Positions 18,151 through 26,132 of a DNA stretch of 64,000 nucleotides are shown here, piece after piece (position 1 is the first letter of the stretch; each line of letters begins with the position of its first letter). This DNA comes from Candidatus Eiseniibacteriota bacterium (GTDB lineage Bacteria; Eisenbacteria; RBG-16-71-46; CAIMUX01; WJJG01). Where the stretch lies: assembly GCA_023129715.1 (NCBI GenBank), contig JAGMBO010000004.1, forward strand, positions 1-64,000, given 5' to 3'. The position numbers and the translations under genes are program-made. The notes beneath the pieces were generated by a model, which was not told the origin of the DNA, made no database searches, and saw only the letters and a program-made list of their open reading frames with translations.

Positions 18151-19611
18151 CTACCTCGGGCGCACAAGCGCGCGGGTGCATACCGTCTTCCCCATCCTGA
18201 GCCGGGAGAAGAAGGTGCCCGAGCCGCAGGATCTGCCACTGGCATCCGTGCCGTTCCAGATCACCTGGTTCAGTCCCTCACGCAACTCACCGTCGATCAG
18301 CCGCTTCACCAGGTGCCCTGTCGCATCGTAGATCGCTAGCTCGGCATGCATACGACGGGGGAGCAGGAGCGAAATCGTCGTCGCCGCCATGAACGGATTC
18401 GGGTGGTTGGAGAGACGCTGGATAGCTGGGCGAGGCGTTTCGCCCGTTGCCGCGGACACCGAGTGGTTCATCCACAACGAAAGCGTTCCCAGCGCGGATG
18501 CCCCGCCAACGATATCCGGCCTCAGATCCCCGTCGAAATCATGACACGCGAGCGCCCAGCCGCCGAGATAGCCCATCCGCAGCGTGTCCGCCAACCAGGA
18601 GAAGTCGTCATTCTCATAGATGAGCAAGTGGCCCGGATCCTTGCCGACGGCCACGATATCCAGATCGCCATCCCGGTCAAAGTCCCGGCCGAGGGCCTTG
18701 GTGGCAATGCCGAGTTGGCTGGTGATCGTGTGTTGGGTCCACAGGTCCGCCGTGAGATCATCGCAAGTGAAATAGGCGACCTCTCCGGACAGATAGGCAG
18801 TGGCAATCAAGTCGTACAGCCCATCGCCGTTGATGTGGCCGGGATCGAAGTCATGACTTCCGTTGAAGCTCGATGTCACGTCATGCTGTAGCCAGACGAT
18901 CGGCTGCCCTCCGGAGTTTTCCCACCAAGAGATCTGATCGGCATCGGCAGCGGCTGCTACGAGATCGGGATCTCCATCATGATCGAAATCGAGGATGTCG
19001 ACTGACTTGCCACCATCGAAAGCGCTGGTTACGTCTTGAGTGGTCCACAGGGGAGGATCGGCTCCCGTTTGGTAGCAGACCATAATGCCGCCCGGTGTGG
19101 AATTGATGCCGACCACATCGACATGGCCGTCGTCGTCAATGTCGTAGCATTCGGCATCGTGCGCATTGATGAAGGATGACTCGATGGCGGCCTTCGTCCA
19201 GGTGGAGGTCGGATCGCCGGTGTGCGAGAACCAGGCGATCTGGTGGAAGTCCCATGAGGTCGCCACGATGTCCGGGAAGAGGTCTTTGTCGATGAAAGCC
19301 ACCTCGACCGACATGACATTCCTGAAGGAGGCATCCACAGCGAAGCGGGTCCAGGTAGGCGGACTGCCGCCCTCGTTTCTCCACCAGGCGATTCCGATGC
19401 TTGACGACCACGGGGTCCATTCAGAGCCCCCGACGATATCCATGTCGCCATCCAGGTCGAGATCGGCGATGTAGACGCATGAGATACCCTGGAAGGATCC
19501 GTCGATCGGATACTCGGCGAAGTCGAGGTTCGGCGCCTCTGCACTCGCGCGCGCCATCAGGAGAAGCACAGCGGCACCGAGCATGAGCAACGACTGAGCG
19601 GTCTGCTTCAT
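18151..19611 (-). CDS. Secreted FG-GAP/VCBS repeat protein with C-terminal sorting domain
   Basis: The 486-residue reading starts MKQTAQSLLMLGAAVLLLMA after GGGAGGGAGAAACAG. It is exported by a signal peptide of about 24 residues. Residues about 30-400 carry at least seven VCBS/FG-GAP-type repeats with acidic loops: DLDLDGDMDIVGGS, FIDKDLFPDIVATS, DIDDDGHVDVVGI, DFDHDGDPDLVAAA, HINGDGLYDLIATA, DFDRDGDLDIVAVG and DFDGDLRPDIVGGA. These form an integrin-alpha-like, calcium-binding beta-propeller. The final part (ELAIYDATGHLVKRLIDGEL to GSGTFFSRLRMGK) is a FlgD-Ig/T9SS-like sorting domain. A surface-binding role is likely; no ligand can be named. Confidence 0.8.
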   Translation of the reverse strand: MKQTAQSLLMLGAAVLLLMARASAEAPNLDFAEYPIDGSFQGISCVYIADLDLDGDMDIVGGSEWTPWSSSIGIAWWRNEGGSPPTWTRFAVDASFRNVMSVEVAFIDKDLFPDIVATSWDFHQIAWFSHTGDPTSTWTKAAIESSFINAHDAECYDIDDDGHVDVVGINSTPGGIMVCYQTGADPPLWTTQDVTSAFDGGKSVDILDFDHDGDPDLVAAAADADQISWWENSGGQPIVWLQHDVTSSFNGSHDFDPGHINGDGLYDLIATAYLSGEVAYFTCDDLTADLWTQHTITSQLGIATKALGRDFDRDGDLDIVAVGKDPGHLLIYENDDFSWLADTLRMGYLGGWALACHDFDGDLRPDIVGGASALGTLSLWMNHSVSAATGETPRPAIQRLSNHPNPFMAATTISLLLPRRMHAELAIYDATGHLVKRLIDGELREGLNQVIWNGTDASGRSCGSGTFFSRLRMGKTVCTRALVRPR

Positions 19612-19714
19612 CTGTTTCTCCCTCCCTGCCGGGGGCTTCGGCCGATGTGGCGTTACTGCAGTATAGGGCTCAAGAGACCGGGGTGTTGCCGCGGACTGGC
19701 GGAAAACTGTGACA

Positions 19715-19850
19715 GACTTCCCCGCTCTCTCTATTCTTCGGCCTTCAGCGCTCAACGCTGGTCGGCGGCTCGGGGGGGCGAGGGGAGGGAGGGCGCAAGT
19801 CGGGCAGACGACTTGGGGCCGACGCTCCTGCCGTTTCTCAGGCCGAGGCC
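19715..19850. repeat. Degenerate block-B-like repeat
   Basis: The stretch CTTCCCCGCTCTCTCTATTC followed by GGCTCGGGGGGGCGAGGGGA parallels block B of the composite repeats at 15.9, 18.0 and 21.2 kb, but with weaker identity. It sits upstream of the FG-GAP protein gene. Confidence 0.35.
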
Positions 19851-19884
19851 ACCTCAAGGCTGTGGAGACCGACAAGTTCCACAG

Positions 19885-20898
19885 CTACATCGCCTCCAGT
19901 GCTCGGGCGACTGACTCCCTCACGTCGGCATCGGGATCGGAACGCATGAATCTCAGTCGTCGGACAACCTCATCCCGCCGCTCCTGAAGCTCAGCGAGCA
20001 TCTGATACCAGATCTCATTGTCGTCTTCCCACCAATGGGAAGGGAGGCCGTCGTCAAGGAAGTCACGAGTCGCCTCAACTGCATGCCGCCGCACCCACCA
20101 GTCGGCATGACGATAGCAGGAGAACAGGGTGTCGACCGTGCCGAAACAACTCCCTGGGTAGCGCCAGGGTATGTTCCAGCGATGAGTTCGGGGCGGCGCC
20201 ATGGTCACGCTGTCCCACTCATCTACGACCTGCCCAGGTCCGCGGGGCGGTACCTCCACGTAGAAGTAGGTTCGCTCAGTGCACCCACTGGGGCAATCGC
20301 CCCGACCTTCCGAGTACACGATATGCCAGCGGTCAGACTTGGCGAAGGCCCAGATCCGGTCGCCATCAAGGTCCCCGCAACATGCACCCGCGTAGTAGAT
20401 ATTGAATGACCGATCATAGAGTTCGGCGACGTAGCGAGTGTTCATGGGATAGGCGAAAGTCAGCGTGAAGTGGTCCTCCCACGACCACTCCTGGATGCTC
20501 TCAAGGTGAAACACGGCCGCAAGGGAATCGAGGTAGTGGTCCCCAACTCTCATCCGCCCATAACGCCAGGCGAAGGCAAGATGTGGTGACGCCCTGGCAC
20601 TGATTGACCATCCGACTAGGTCCCTGCGGGGATGGATGGCGGCGAATTCCGGCCGCAAGTGGCGTGTCCGATTCAGGGCGTCGTCAATAGCGGCCGTCAG
20701 TTCGATATCGATCCAGGGGGACGTGCTCTGCCTACCGGCGAGGATGATCGCGTCGTAGGAGAAGTCGGCGATGTGCGAATAGTCCGTGGTCGGCTCGAGC
20801 AGATTGTCCCGCTCCCTGGAACAGGAAAGCGGCAGTGTCGATGCTAGAAGCACTGCCCCCGCCAGATGAACCCATCGGATGGAAGAGCACAAGCGCAC
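19885..20898 (-). CDS. Lipoprotein of unknown function with HEAT-like C-terminus
   Basis: The 337-residue reading uses the GTG at 20898, which has GAGGAGG about 8 bases upstream; an upstream TTG is possible but covers the ribosome site. The signal ends in a lipobox (TLPLSC, Cys at about 26). The central part (about 40-240) is not recognised and has many Trp, Tyr and Cys residues (ACCGDLDGDRIWAFA, GDCPSGCTERTYFYVE). The final stretch (ADWWVRRHAVEATRDFLDD and DPDADVRESVARALEAM) resembles HEAT/armadillo-type repeats used in protein binding. Function unknown. Confidence 0.65.
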   Translation of the reverse strand: MRLCSSIRWVHLAGAVLLASTLPLSCSRERDNLLEPTTDYSHIADFSYDAIILAGRQSTSPWIDIELTAAIDDALNRTRHLRPEFAAIHPRRDLVGWSISARASPHLAFAWRYGRMRVGDHYLDSLAAVFHLESIQEWSWEDHFTLTFAYPMNTRYVAELYDRSFNIYYAGACCGDLDGDRIWAFAKSDRWHIVYSEGRGDCPSGCTERTYFYVEVPPRGPGQVVDEWDSVTMAPPRTHRWNIPWRYPGSCFGTVDTLFSCYRHADWWVRRHAVEATRDFLDDGLPSHWWEDDNEIWYQMLAELQERRDEVVRRLRFMRSDPDADVRESVARALEAM

Positions 20899-21043
20899 GG
20901 CAACTACCTCCTCGGGCGGCAAACGGAAACGGGAAGGTCTCTATGAGAGAAGACCAGCAACTGGGATCATGCCGCCTGCATTTGGGGATGCCCACCACGC
21001 AAGAGTATAGGGCAACTCCCATCTGCCTGGAAGTGCCGCGAGC

Positions 21044-21325
21044 CTCTCCATCCCGAGAACCTCATCCGCCGCCCTCATCACGTCTTGCCCGGCCCTCGCC
21101 TCCTTCCGCCTCGGGGGGCACCGCCCTTGACCTCCGATCGCCCGCCAGAGTCACCTGTCGCCCCTCCCTCCCGCCCAACCGCCCCAAGTTTTCCGCGCTC
21201 TTTGTTCTTAAGGCCAGAGTGGTTGACGCTCTTCACCGTCTCGGGGGGGCGAGAGGAGGAGGGGGCGAAGCGGAATGCCGCTCATCACAAGTTCTGAGAT
21301 GGGCCCGATGGAGTTGTCAGGAAGC
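21044..21325. repeat. Composite intergenic repeat, copy 3 (leader, block B, part of C)
   Basis: It opens CTCTCCATCCCGAGAACCTC, has CGCGCTCTTTGTTCTTAAGG (block B) followed by CCAGAGTGGTTGACG and CGTCTCGGGGGGGCGAG, and ends in a short block C relic (GATGGAGTTGTCAGG). Block A is missing. Confidence 0.55.
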
Positions 21326-21437
21326 ACACGGTAACGCGCGCAGGTCGTGCCCACATTGAATGGCGACAATCATGGTGCTACTGGAGCTACAGCCCATGGT
21401 ATCCTAAGCACTGCTGGAACAGGATTCCGTTCTCCGA

Positions 21438-21575
21438 ATGCGCTCACTGTGCTGGAGGTCCTGCCATGCGCCAATTGCATGCACGCTGTATGGGAATGAG
21501 GCGAGCGGGGCGGGAGGCGGGATCTTCAGTTCAAATGCATCCGTGGACATGGCGGGTGCGATCGTTGCCTTTTCC
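21438..21575 (+). pseudogene. Relic of a beta-helix protein gene
   Basis: The frame reads CTLYGNEASGAGGGIFSSNA and then VDMAGAIVAFST, closely like rungs of the beta-helix protein at 645 (NCTFYENHASSGAGIW, IENTIIAAST). It is about 40 residues long, with no signal peptide, flanking rungs or sorting tail. It ends where repeat copy 4 begins, which suggests deletion or replacement by the repeat. Confidence 0.6.
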
Positions 21576-21577
21576 AC

Positions 21578-21993
21578 CTGTCCATCCCGACAATCCCATC
21601 TGTGCCGTCAACCATGGGGCCAACGAGGCGCCGACGCACTTCTCGGGGGTGGGGGAGGTAGGGTGCCTGCCCATCCGGGACTTGGGGATCACCGCTGCGT
21701 AACCTGAACCTCGGCAAAGGTGGTTTGGGCGTAGTGCTGCGCGCTGTTGGAGTTGTGGTCGGTGGGGACGGCCAAGCCATCGGGGGAGGATCGGACCAGT
21801 CTGAGCCCCGAAGGCGGAGAACAGTTGTACACACCTCGTCTCGGGGTGGCGAGGGGAGGGGGGGGGCGAACGAGGGGCGGGGGTTTGGCAAGAATCGCCG
21901 CACGGCGGGTGTTCCTGCCGCTCCTCAGTGCGGAGCAACTCCAGTAGCTCAAGGGCGATGTAGTTTTCGGGACCCACAGGCATCAGCCTCCGG
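21578..21993. repeat. Composite intergenic repeat, copy 4 (leader, blocks A and C)
   Basis: It begins CTGTCCATCCCGACAA, has TGAGCCCCGAAGGCGGAGAA, block A (TTGTACACACCTCGTCTCGG) and block C (GGGCGATGTAGTTTTCGGGA, then CCCACAGG). Block B is missing. Block C runs to within a few bases of the ATG at 21994. Confidence 0.55.
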
Positions 21994-24900
21994 ATGCTTC
22001 GATACGAGTTGGTCGCAATAGTCATCCCCGGATTCCCTGGACGCGGCGGCGGCGGCGGCAGCGGCGGCTGCCCGGCACACGGCGCCTCAGGCGGTGGGGC
22101 GGGTGGCGGAAGCGTCGGCATCCAGATGATTGGCCCGCCGGTCGTGACGCTGGAGAACCGGATCACTACCCTGGGCGGAGGCTCGGGAGGTATGGGTGGA
22201 CAAGGCGGCGACGGGGGCGCTGGCGGGGCCTATGCGCAGGGCACTGCCGGGCACAGTCCCGGGTATCCAGTCAGTCCTTGGTGGTGGGATCCCGCCGGAA
22301 ATGGCGAAAGGGGCGGCTGGGGAGGCCGCGGCGGCCCCGGAGGCGGTGGCGGCGGCGGCTCGGGAGGCTGTTCGCACGGCCAACAACTCCTGACCCCGGT
22401 ATACATCTGGCCCCGGGGCAGCGGCGATGTCCATGACATCGGCCCCGGCGGACCTGGAGGGCAGGGGGGCCCAGGAGGCCTCTATGGGGAAGTGGAGGCC
22501 GCGGGAGAGGACGGCCTTCCCGGACCAGCCGGAGATCACTTCGGCTACATCATTCCATTCCCCGACCTCGATTTGACGCTCCGCATTCCGCCGGAGGCGA
22601 TCGCCGAGCGCCTGCACGAGATCGGCGGCATGCCCGACTTCGATATCAACTTCGGCGTACGGTTCCCCACGGGCGATATCCCGATGCGGATCATCCGGCC
22701 CGGCGGCGGCATCATCGATCGCTGGAGTCCCCCCGCACCGGATGTCGAACACTCGATGGGCCCCGGCTTCGAGTTCTTCCGTGTCGGTACCCCCGAGCCG
22801 GGTACTTGGACGATCCAGCTCCTGGGCACTCAGGTACCGCCGGGAGGCGGACAGGCGTCCATGCAACTCCAGGAGATTCCCGCCAACCTCCCGCCGACCG
22901 CCGTGCCGGGCATGAGTCAGATCATCGAGGCACGAGGCCCCCTGGGTGCGACGGCGGTGCTCGATGGATCGGCCTCACTGGATCCGAACGGCAACCTGCT
23001 CTCGTTCGCCTGGGACTTTCCGTTCTCCAAGAAGCGTTCGGGTGAACCGTGGGCGGAAGTCGACCTGCCTCTCGGCACACACCTTCTCAAGCTCACCGTG
23101 GACGATGGATTGGGTGGTGTCGACTCGTCCGAGGTGGAAGTCTCGATCGTCGACACCACCCCGCCGGTCATCGGCCTGACTCGGACTCTGCTTGTCTTGC
23201 CGACGGAGACCGATAGCGCAACCGTCGACTACACGGGAATCGCCACGGCGACAGATGTTGTTGATCCCGCGCCTACGATCTGGTTCGACCCTGCGGAGGG
23301 AAGCCGCCTTCCCCAGGGGCTCTTCGAGGCCGTCTGCTTCGCTGACGACGTGTTCAACAATGTCTCGTCCGACACCTTCCAAGTGCTGGTGACGGATGCA
23401 GTGACATCGGTATCCGGGACCGTCCTCGCCGGTGATCCCTCTGCGGGAATCGAGTTCCCGGCCGAGGGCGCCCTCGTCGAGGCGCGCGCTCTCTTCGGTG
23501 GCCTGGTCTCCTCCTGCGTTGCCGACTCGGCAGGATCTTATGTGCTTGAGGGACTGCCCATTGATTCCACATATGTATTCTCCGCAATTGGAGTGCCCGG
23601 CTACCGCGTATGGCCCGCGGATCCCGAGATGCAAGTCTCCTACTATCCGGCCGCTCTGGGTCTGGTGATGCGGCCGGATGTCCCCCCGTGGGCGGACATC
23701 ACTGCTCCGCCCATCGACCTCTCCGGTGCACAGGGACCTGCGGCCTGGGCGGACTACGACGTTGACGGCGACGAGGATCTGTGCGTGGCCTTGACGGCAG
23801 GCGGCGCCCGCCTCTTCCGCAACGACGGTCCTGCAGGCTTCTCACTGATTGAGAGCGAGGCGCTCTCTTCTGAGTCGGGCGTGACGGAAGGACTTGCCTG
23901 GGCGGACTACGACAATGACGGCGATCTCGATCTCTATTTGGCGATCGACGGTGTGGACAATCGCCTCGTGCGAAACGACGGCGGCGGGTTCTTCACATCC
24001 GTTCCCTGCGGTCCGCTGCAGGAGGTGGGCGCCGAGCGGGGCATCGCCTGGGGGGACTACGATACCGACGGGCATGTGGACCTGTTCGTTGCCGACTATT
24101 CCGGAGACGACAAGCTCTTCCACAATCTCGGGGATGGCACCTTCGAGGATGCCACGCCGCTTGTGCTACAGGACGCCGCTCCCACCTTCGCCGGGGTCTG
24201 GGGGGACTATGACTATGACGGAGATCCAGATCTGTACCGCCTCTCCGAGCTCGGGAACAAGCTGTTCCGAAACGATGGAGGCAGTTTCACGGATGTGACA
24301 ACCGGTCCGCTCGCGGGCAACGGGGCGTGCCGCGCTGCGGCGTGGGGGGACTACGACAGCGACGGAGATCAAGATCTCTACATCGGCAGCTGGCAGTCTG
24401 CCTCTCTCCTGCTGCGCAATGATGAGGGGGTCTTTGTCGATGCGACCACAGGCGCGGAGGGTGCCGCATGCGAGATCCGTTCGGTCGCCTGGATCGACTA
24501 CGATAACGACGGTGACCTGGACCTCTACAGAGTGTGCGCGGACCAGGCTTCCGTCCTGCTCGCCAATGACGGATATGGAGTGTTTTCCGCAGTTGTCGAT
24601 GGCCCGACCCTCTCTGTCGCGAGGGGCTGCGCTTGGGCTGACTTCGACAGCGACGGCGATCAGGATGTGTACCTCGCCGGGGATACACCCTCCGGTATTC
24701 TCGTGGAAAACGTCGCTGGAGGCTGGCTCAACTGGCTGCAAGTGGAACTCAGGGGAACGGGATCCAACGCGGCGGGAATCGGAGCGCGGGTCCTGATCGA
24801 TACCCACGGCCACCGGCAAGTTCGGGAGATCGGAAGTCACTGCTACGGCCAGAACTCCCTGATCGCCTCCTTTGGCGTGAGCGTGGAAACCGAAATCGAT

Positions 24901-25302
24901 ACGGTGCGGGTCTATTGGCCAAGCGGTGTCGTCCAAGAGCGTGCCATGACAACGGCGAATCAGCGTATGCTGCGCATCGAGCCTGGGGCAACGGACACGG
25001 CCGAGCCTGTCGCCCATCCGGCCGCCCTCGTCCTTCATCCCTGCCGGTCCGATTTGCAGCGGGGAACCACGACGATCGAGTACGAGCTGCCCGCGGAGGC
25101 CGTCGTCGACCTGCGGATCTACGACGTCTCGGGGCGCCTCGTCAAGGATCTCCTCCGGGCGGCCGACCAGCCGCGGGGCCGCCATAGCATCGACTGGGAC
25201 CAGCGTGGCACAGGCGGCCATCCGGTCTGCAGCGGGATCTACCTGGTGCACCTCGTGGCCGGCGGGCAGAAGCAGTCCGGGAGGCTGGCCGTCTTGCGGT
25301 AG
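21994..25302 (+). CDS. Gly-rich FG-GAP/VCBS and ASPIC/UnbV surface protein with sorting domain; N-terminus possibly truncated
   Basis: The protein has 1102 residues. It opens without a clear signal peptide (MLRYELVAIVIPGFPG) and goes straight into Gly-rich stretches (about 17-170) like those of extracellular G-x-G-G proteins. A proprotein-like beta domain (about 185-290), a PKD/Ig-like module (NLPPTAVPGM to VEVSIVD) and a HYR-like module follow. Residues about 560-900 have six or more VCBS/FG-GAP repeats (WADYDVDGDEDLCVAL, WADYDNDGDLDLYLAI, WGDYDYDGDPDLYRL). Residues about 905-995 are an ASPIC/UnbV domain (NWLQVELRGTGSNAAGIGAR, VYWPSGVVQER). The end (VDLRIYDVSGRLVKDLL to LAVLR) is a FlgD-Ig/T9SS-like tail. 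Because the start lies beside repeat copy 4, the original N-terminus may have been lost, and expression of this form is uncertain. Confidence 0.75.
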   Translation: MLRYELVAIVIPGFPGRGGGGGSGGCPAHGASGGGAGGGSVGIQMIGPPVVTLENRITTLGGGSGGMGGQGGDGGAGGAYAQGTAGHSPGYPVSPWWWDPAGNGERGGWGGRGGPGGGGGGGSGGCSHGQQLLTPVYIWPRGSGDVHDIGPGGPGGQGGPGGLYGEVEAAGEDGLPGPAGDHFGYIIPFPDLDLTLRIPPEAIAERLHEIGGMPDFDINFGVRFPTGDIPMRIIRPGGGIIDRWSPPAPDVEHSMGPGFEFFRVGTPEPGTWTIQLLGTQVPPGGGQASMQLQEIPANLPPTAVPGMSQIIEARGPLGATAVLDGSASLDPNGNLLSFAWDFPFSKKRSGEPWAEVDLPLGTHLLKLTVDDGLGGVDSSEVEVSIVDTTPPVIGLTRTLLVLPTETDSATVDYTGIATATDVVDPAPTIWFDPAEGSRLPQGLFEAVCFADDVFNNVSSDTFQVLVTDAVTSVSGTVLAGDPSAGIEFPAEGALVEARALFGGLVSSCVADSAGSYVLEGLPIDSTYVFSAIGVPGYRVWPADPEMQVSYYPAALGLVMRPDVPPWADITAPPIDLSGAQGPAAWADYDVDGDEDLCVALTAGGARLFRNDGPAGFSLIESEALSSESGVTEGLAWADYDNDGDLDLYLAIDGVDNRLVRNDGGGFFTSVPCGPLQEVGAERGIAWGDYDTDGHVDLFVADYSGDDKLFHNLGDGTFEDATPLVLQDAAPTFAGVWGDYDYDGDPDLYRLSELGNKLFRNDGGSFTDVTTGPLAGNGACRAAAWGDYDSDGDQDLYIGSWQSASLLLRNDEGVFVDATTGAEGAACEIRSVAWIDYDNDGDLDLYRVCADQASVLLANDGYGVFSAVVDGPTLSVARGCAWADFDSDGDQDVYLAGDTPSGILVENVAGGWLNWLQVELRGTGSNAAGIGARVLIDTHGHRQVREIGSHCYGQNSLIASFGVSVETEIDTVRVYWPSGVVQERAMTTANQRMLRIEPGATDTAEPVAHPAALVLHPCRSDLQRGTTTIEYELPAEAVVDLRIYDVSGRLVKDLLRAADQPRGRHSIDWDQRGTGGHPVCSGIYLVHLVAGGQKQSGRLAVLR

Positions 25303-25317
25303 TCCGCCTGTCCGTCC

Positions 25318-25402
25318 CGAGAGTGTGCCACGAAGGCGCTGAAATGAGGTCGGATAGATCGACTGACAGGAGCTTTGCTGCATGGAAGATGGGGGGCGGC
25401 CC
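25318..25402. repeat. Intergenic repeat, partner of 10118-10192
   Basis: GGCGCTGAAATGAGGTCGGA, CGACTGACAGGAG and TTTGCTGCATGGAAGATGGG align with the copy after the third SUMF1 gene. Both copies follow directly after a secreted-protein gene. Confidence 0.55.
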
Positions 25403-25572
25403 CCTGGGAACGGGTTGCCGGATCAGGTCTCAAACCCGGCCCACGCTCCCGATGAGTTCTGCCCCATCGATCGTCTGGCCAAGGCGGCGGTGTTTTTTGC
25501 CTGCTTCCCGGGGCTGTACTGTGAGAGGCGGGGGAAGTCGGGGACTGGCCAGCAGTACCCGTCGAGAGCGAC

Positions 25573-25645
25573 ACGCGGCAGCTCAGGTGGCAGAGCAGGG
25601 GACTGCTAACCCTGAAGCGTCAATAATCCTGGTCTGATCTCGGGG
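25573..25645 (+). other. Degenerate tRNA-like segment
   Basis: GCTCAGGTGGCAGAGC (25581-25596) is a canonical tRNA D-arm. It is followed by GGGGACTGCTAACCCT, which resembles an anticodon arm with GCU. The anticodon stem has mismatches, and neither a proper T-arm nor a matching acceptor stem is visible. A serine GCU tRNA would also need a long variable arm. I read it as a tRNA relic or chance, not a working gene. Confidence 0.25.
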
Positions 25646-26013
25646 GAAGATATTGAAAACGGGCTCCACTTGTGTTTCCCCGTCCATCCCGAAGATCTCA
25701 TCCGCTGCCTTCATCTCGGGTTGAGCCGCCCAGGTTGGTGAAGGCGTCGGGCGGCAAGCGGCCCGTTTGGCCCGGCTTCAGAAGCGCGCGGATCATCAGA
25801 CCTTCATCCTCCAAGACCGTACGGCCCTCGCCCCTCGCTCCTCTCAGTCGCCCCGGGCGTACCCAGTGGGACAGGGCCGCGTACCCGGGGGGACACGGGG
25901 CCGCCGCGGGGATCGTCGCCGCGCCCATCCCGACTCCTCCCGCCCTTCAGGGTGACCCCGTAAGCATTGGGAATGGAGGTAGTTGCAAAATCACTACCGT
26001 CCTGTGCTCCCGC

Positions 26014-26029
26014 TGGCACGCAGATGGCA
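26014..26029 (+). promoter_or_regulatory. Sigma54-type promoter
   Basis: TGGCACGCAGATGGCA matches the TGGCACG-N4-TTGCA consensus at all but one defined base, with exact GG-N10-GC spacing. It lies about 100 bases before the lipoprotein start at 26133 and on the correct strand. Confidence 0.5.
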
Positions 26030-26132
26030 TAGATGCCGGGTGACGGCGAGTGGGAGGGGCACAGTCGGGCTCTGGATGAGGCCCGTTCCAGTCTTGGGGC
26101 TCCCTCGAGGCACGGAGAAAGGGGTAACAGAG

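Larger units (their letters stand above)
20899..21993. other. Long gene-poor region with repeats and a gene relic
   Basis: About 1.1 kb between the minus-strand lipoprotein and the plus-strand Gly-rich protein. It holds composite repeat copies 3 and 4 and a beta-helix remnant between them. I see no intact gene. The plus-strand gene that follows begins inside the edge of repeat copy 4. Confidence 0.55.
25303..26132. other. Gene-poor region with a repeat, a tRNA-like arm and a promoter
   Basis: About 830 bases. It holds the 25318-25402 repeat, a degraded tRNA-like stretch near 25573-25645, a leader-like CGTCCATCCCGAAGATCTCA (near 25681) as at the head of the composite repeats, and a sigma54-like site at 26014. 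No protein gene is convincing. Confidence 0.5.

Noticed and set aside
22087-22866. Minus-strand 259-codon open frame opposite the Gly-rich protein
   Set aside because: It lies wholly opposite a gene with recognised domains and shows no family similarity.
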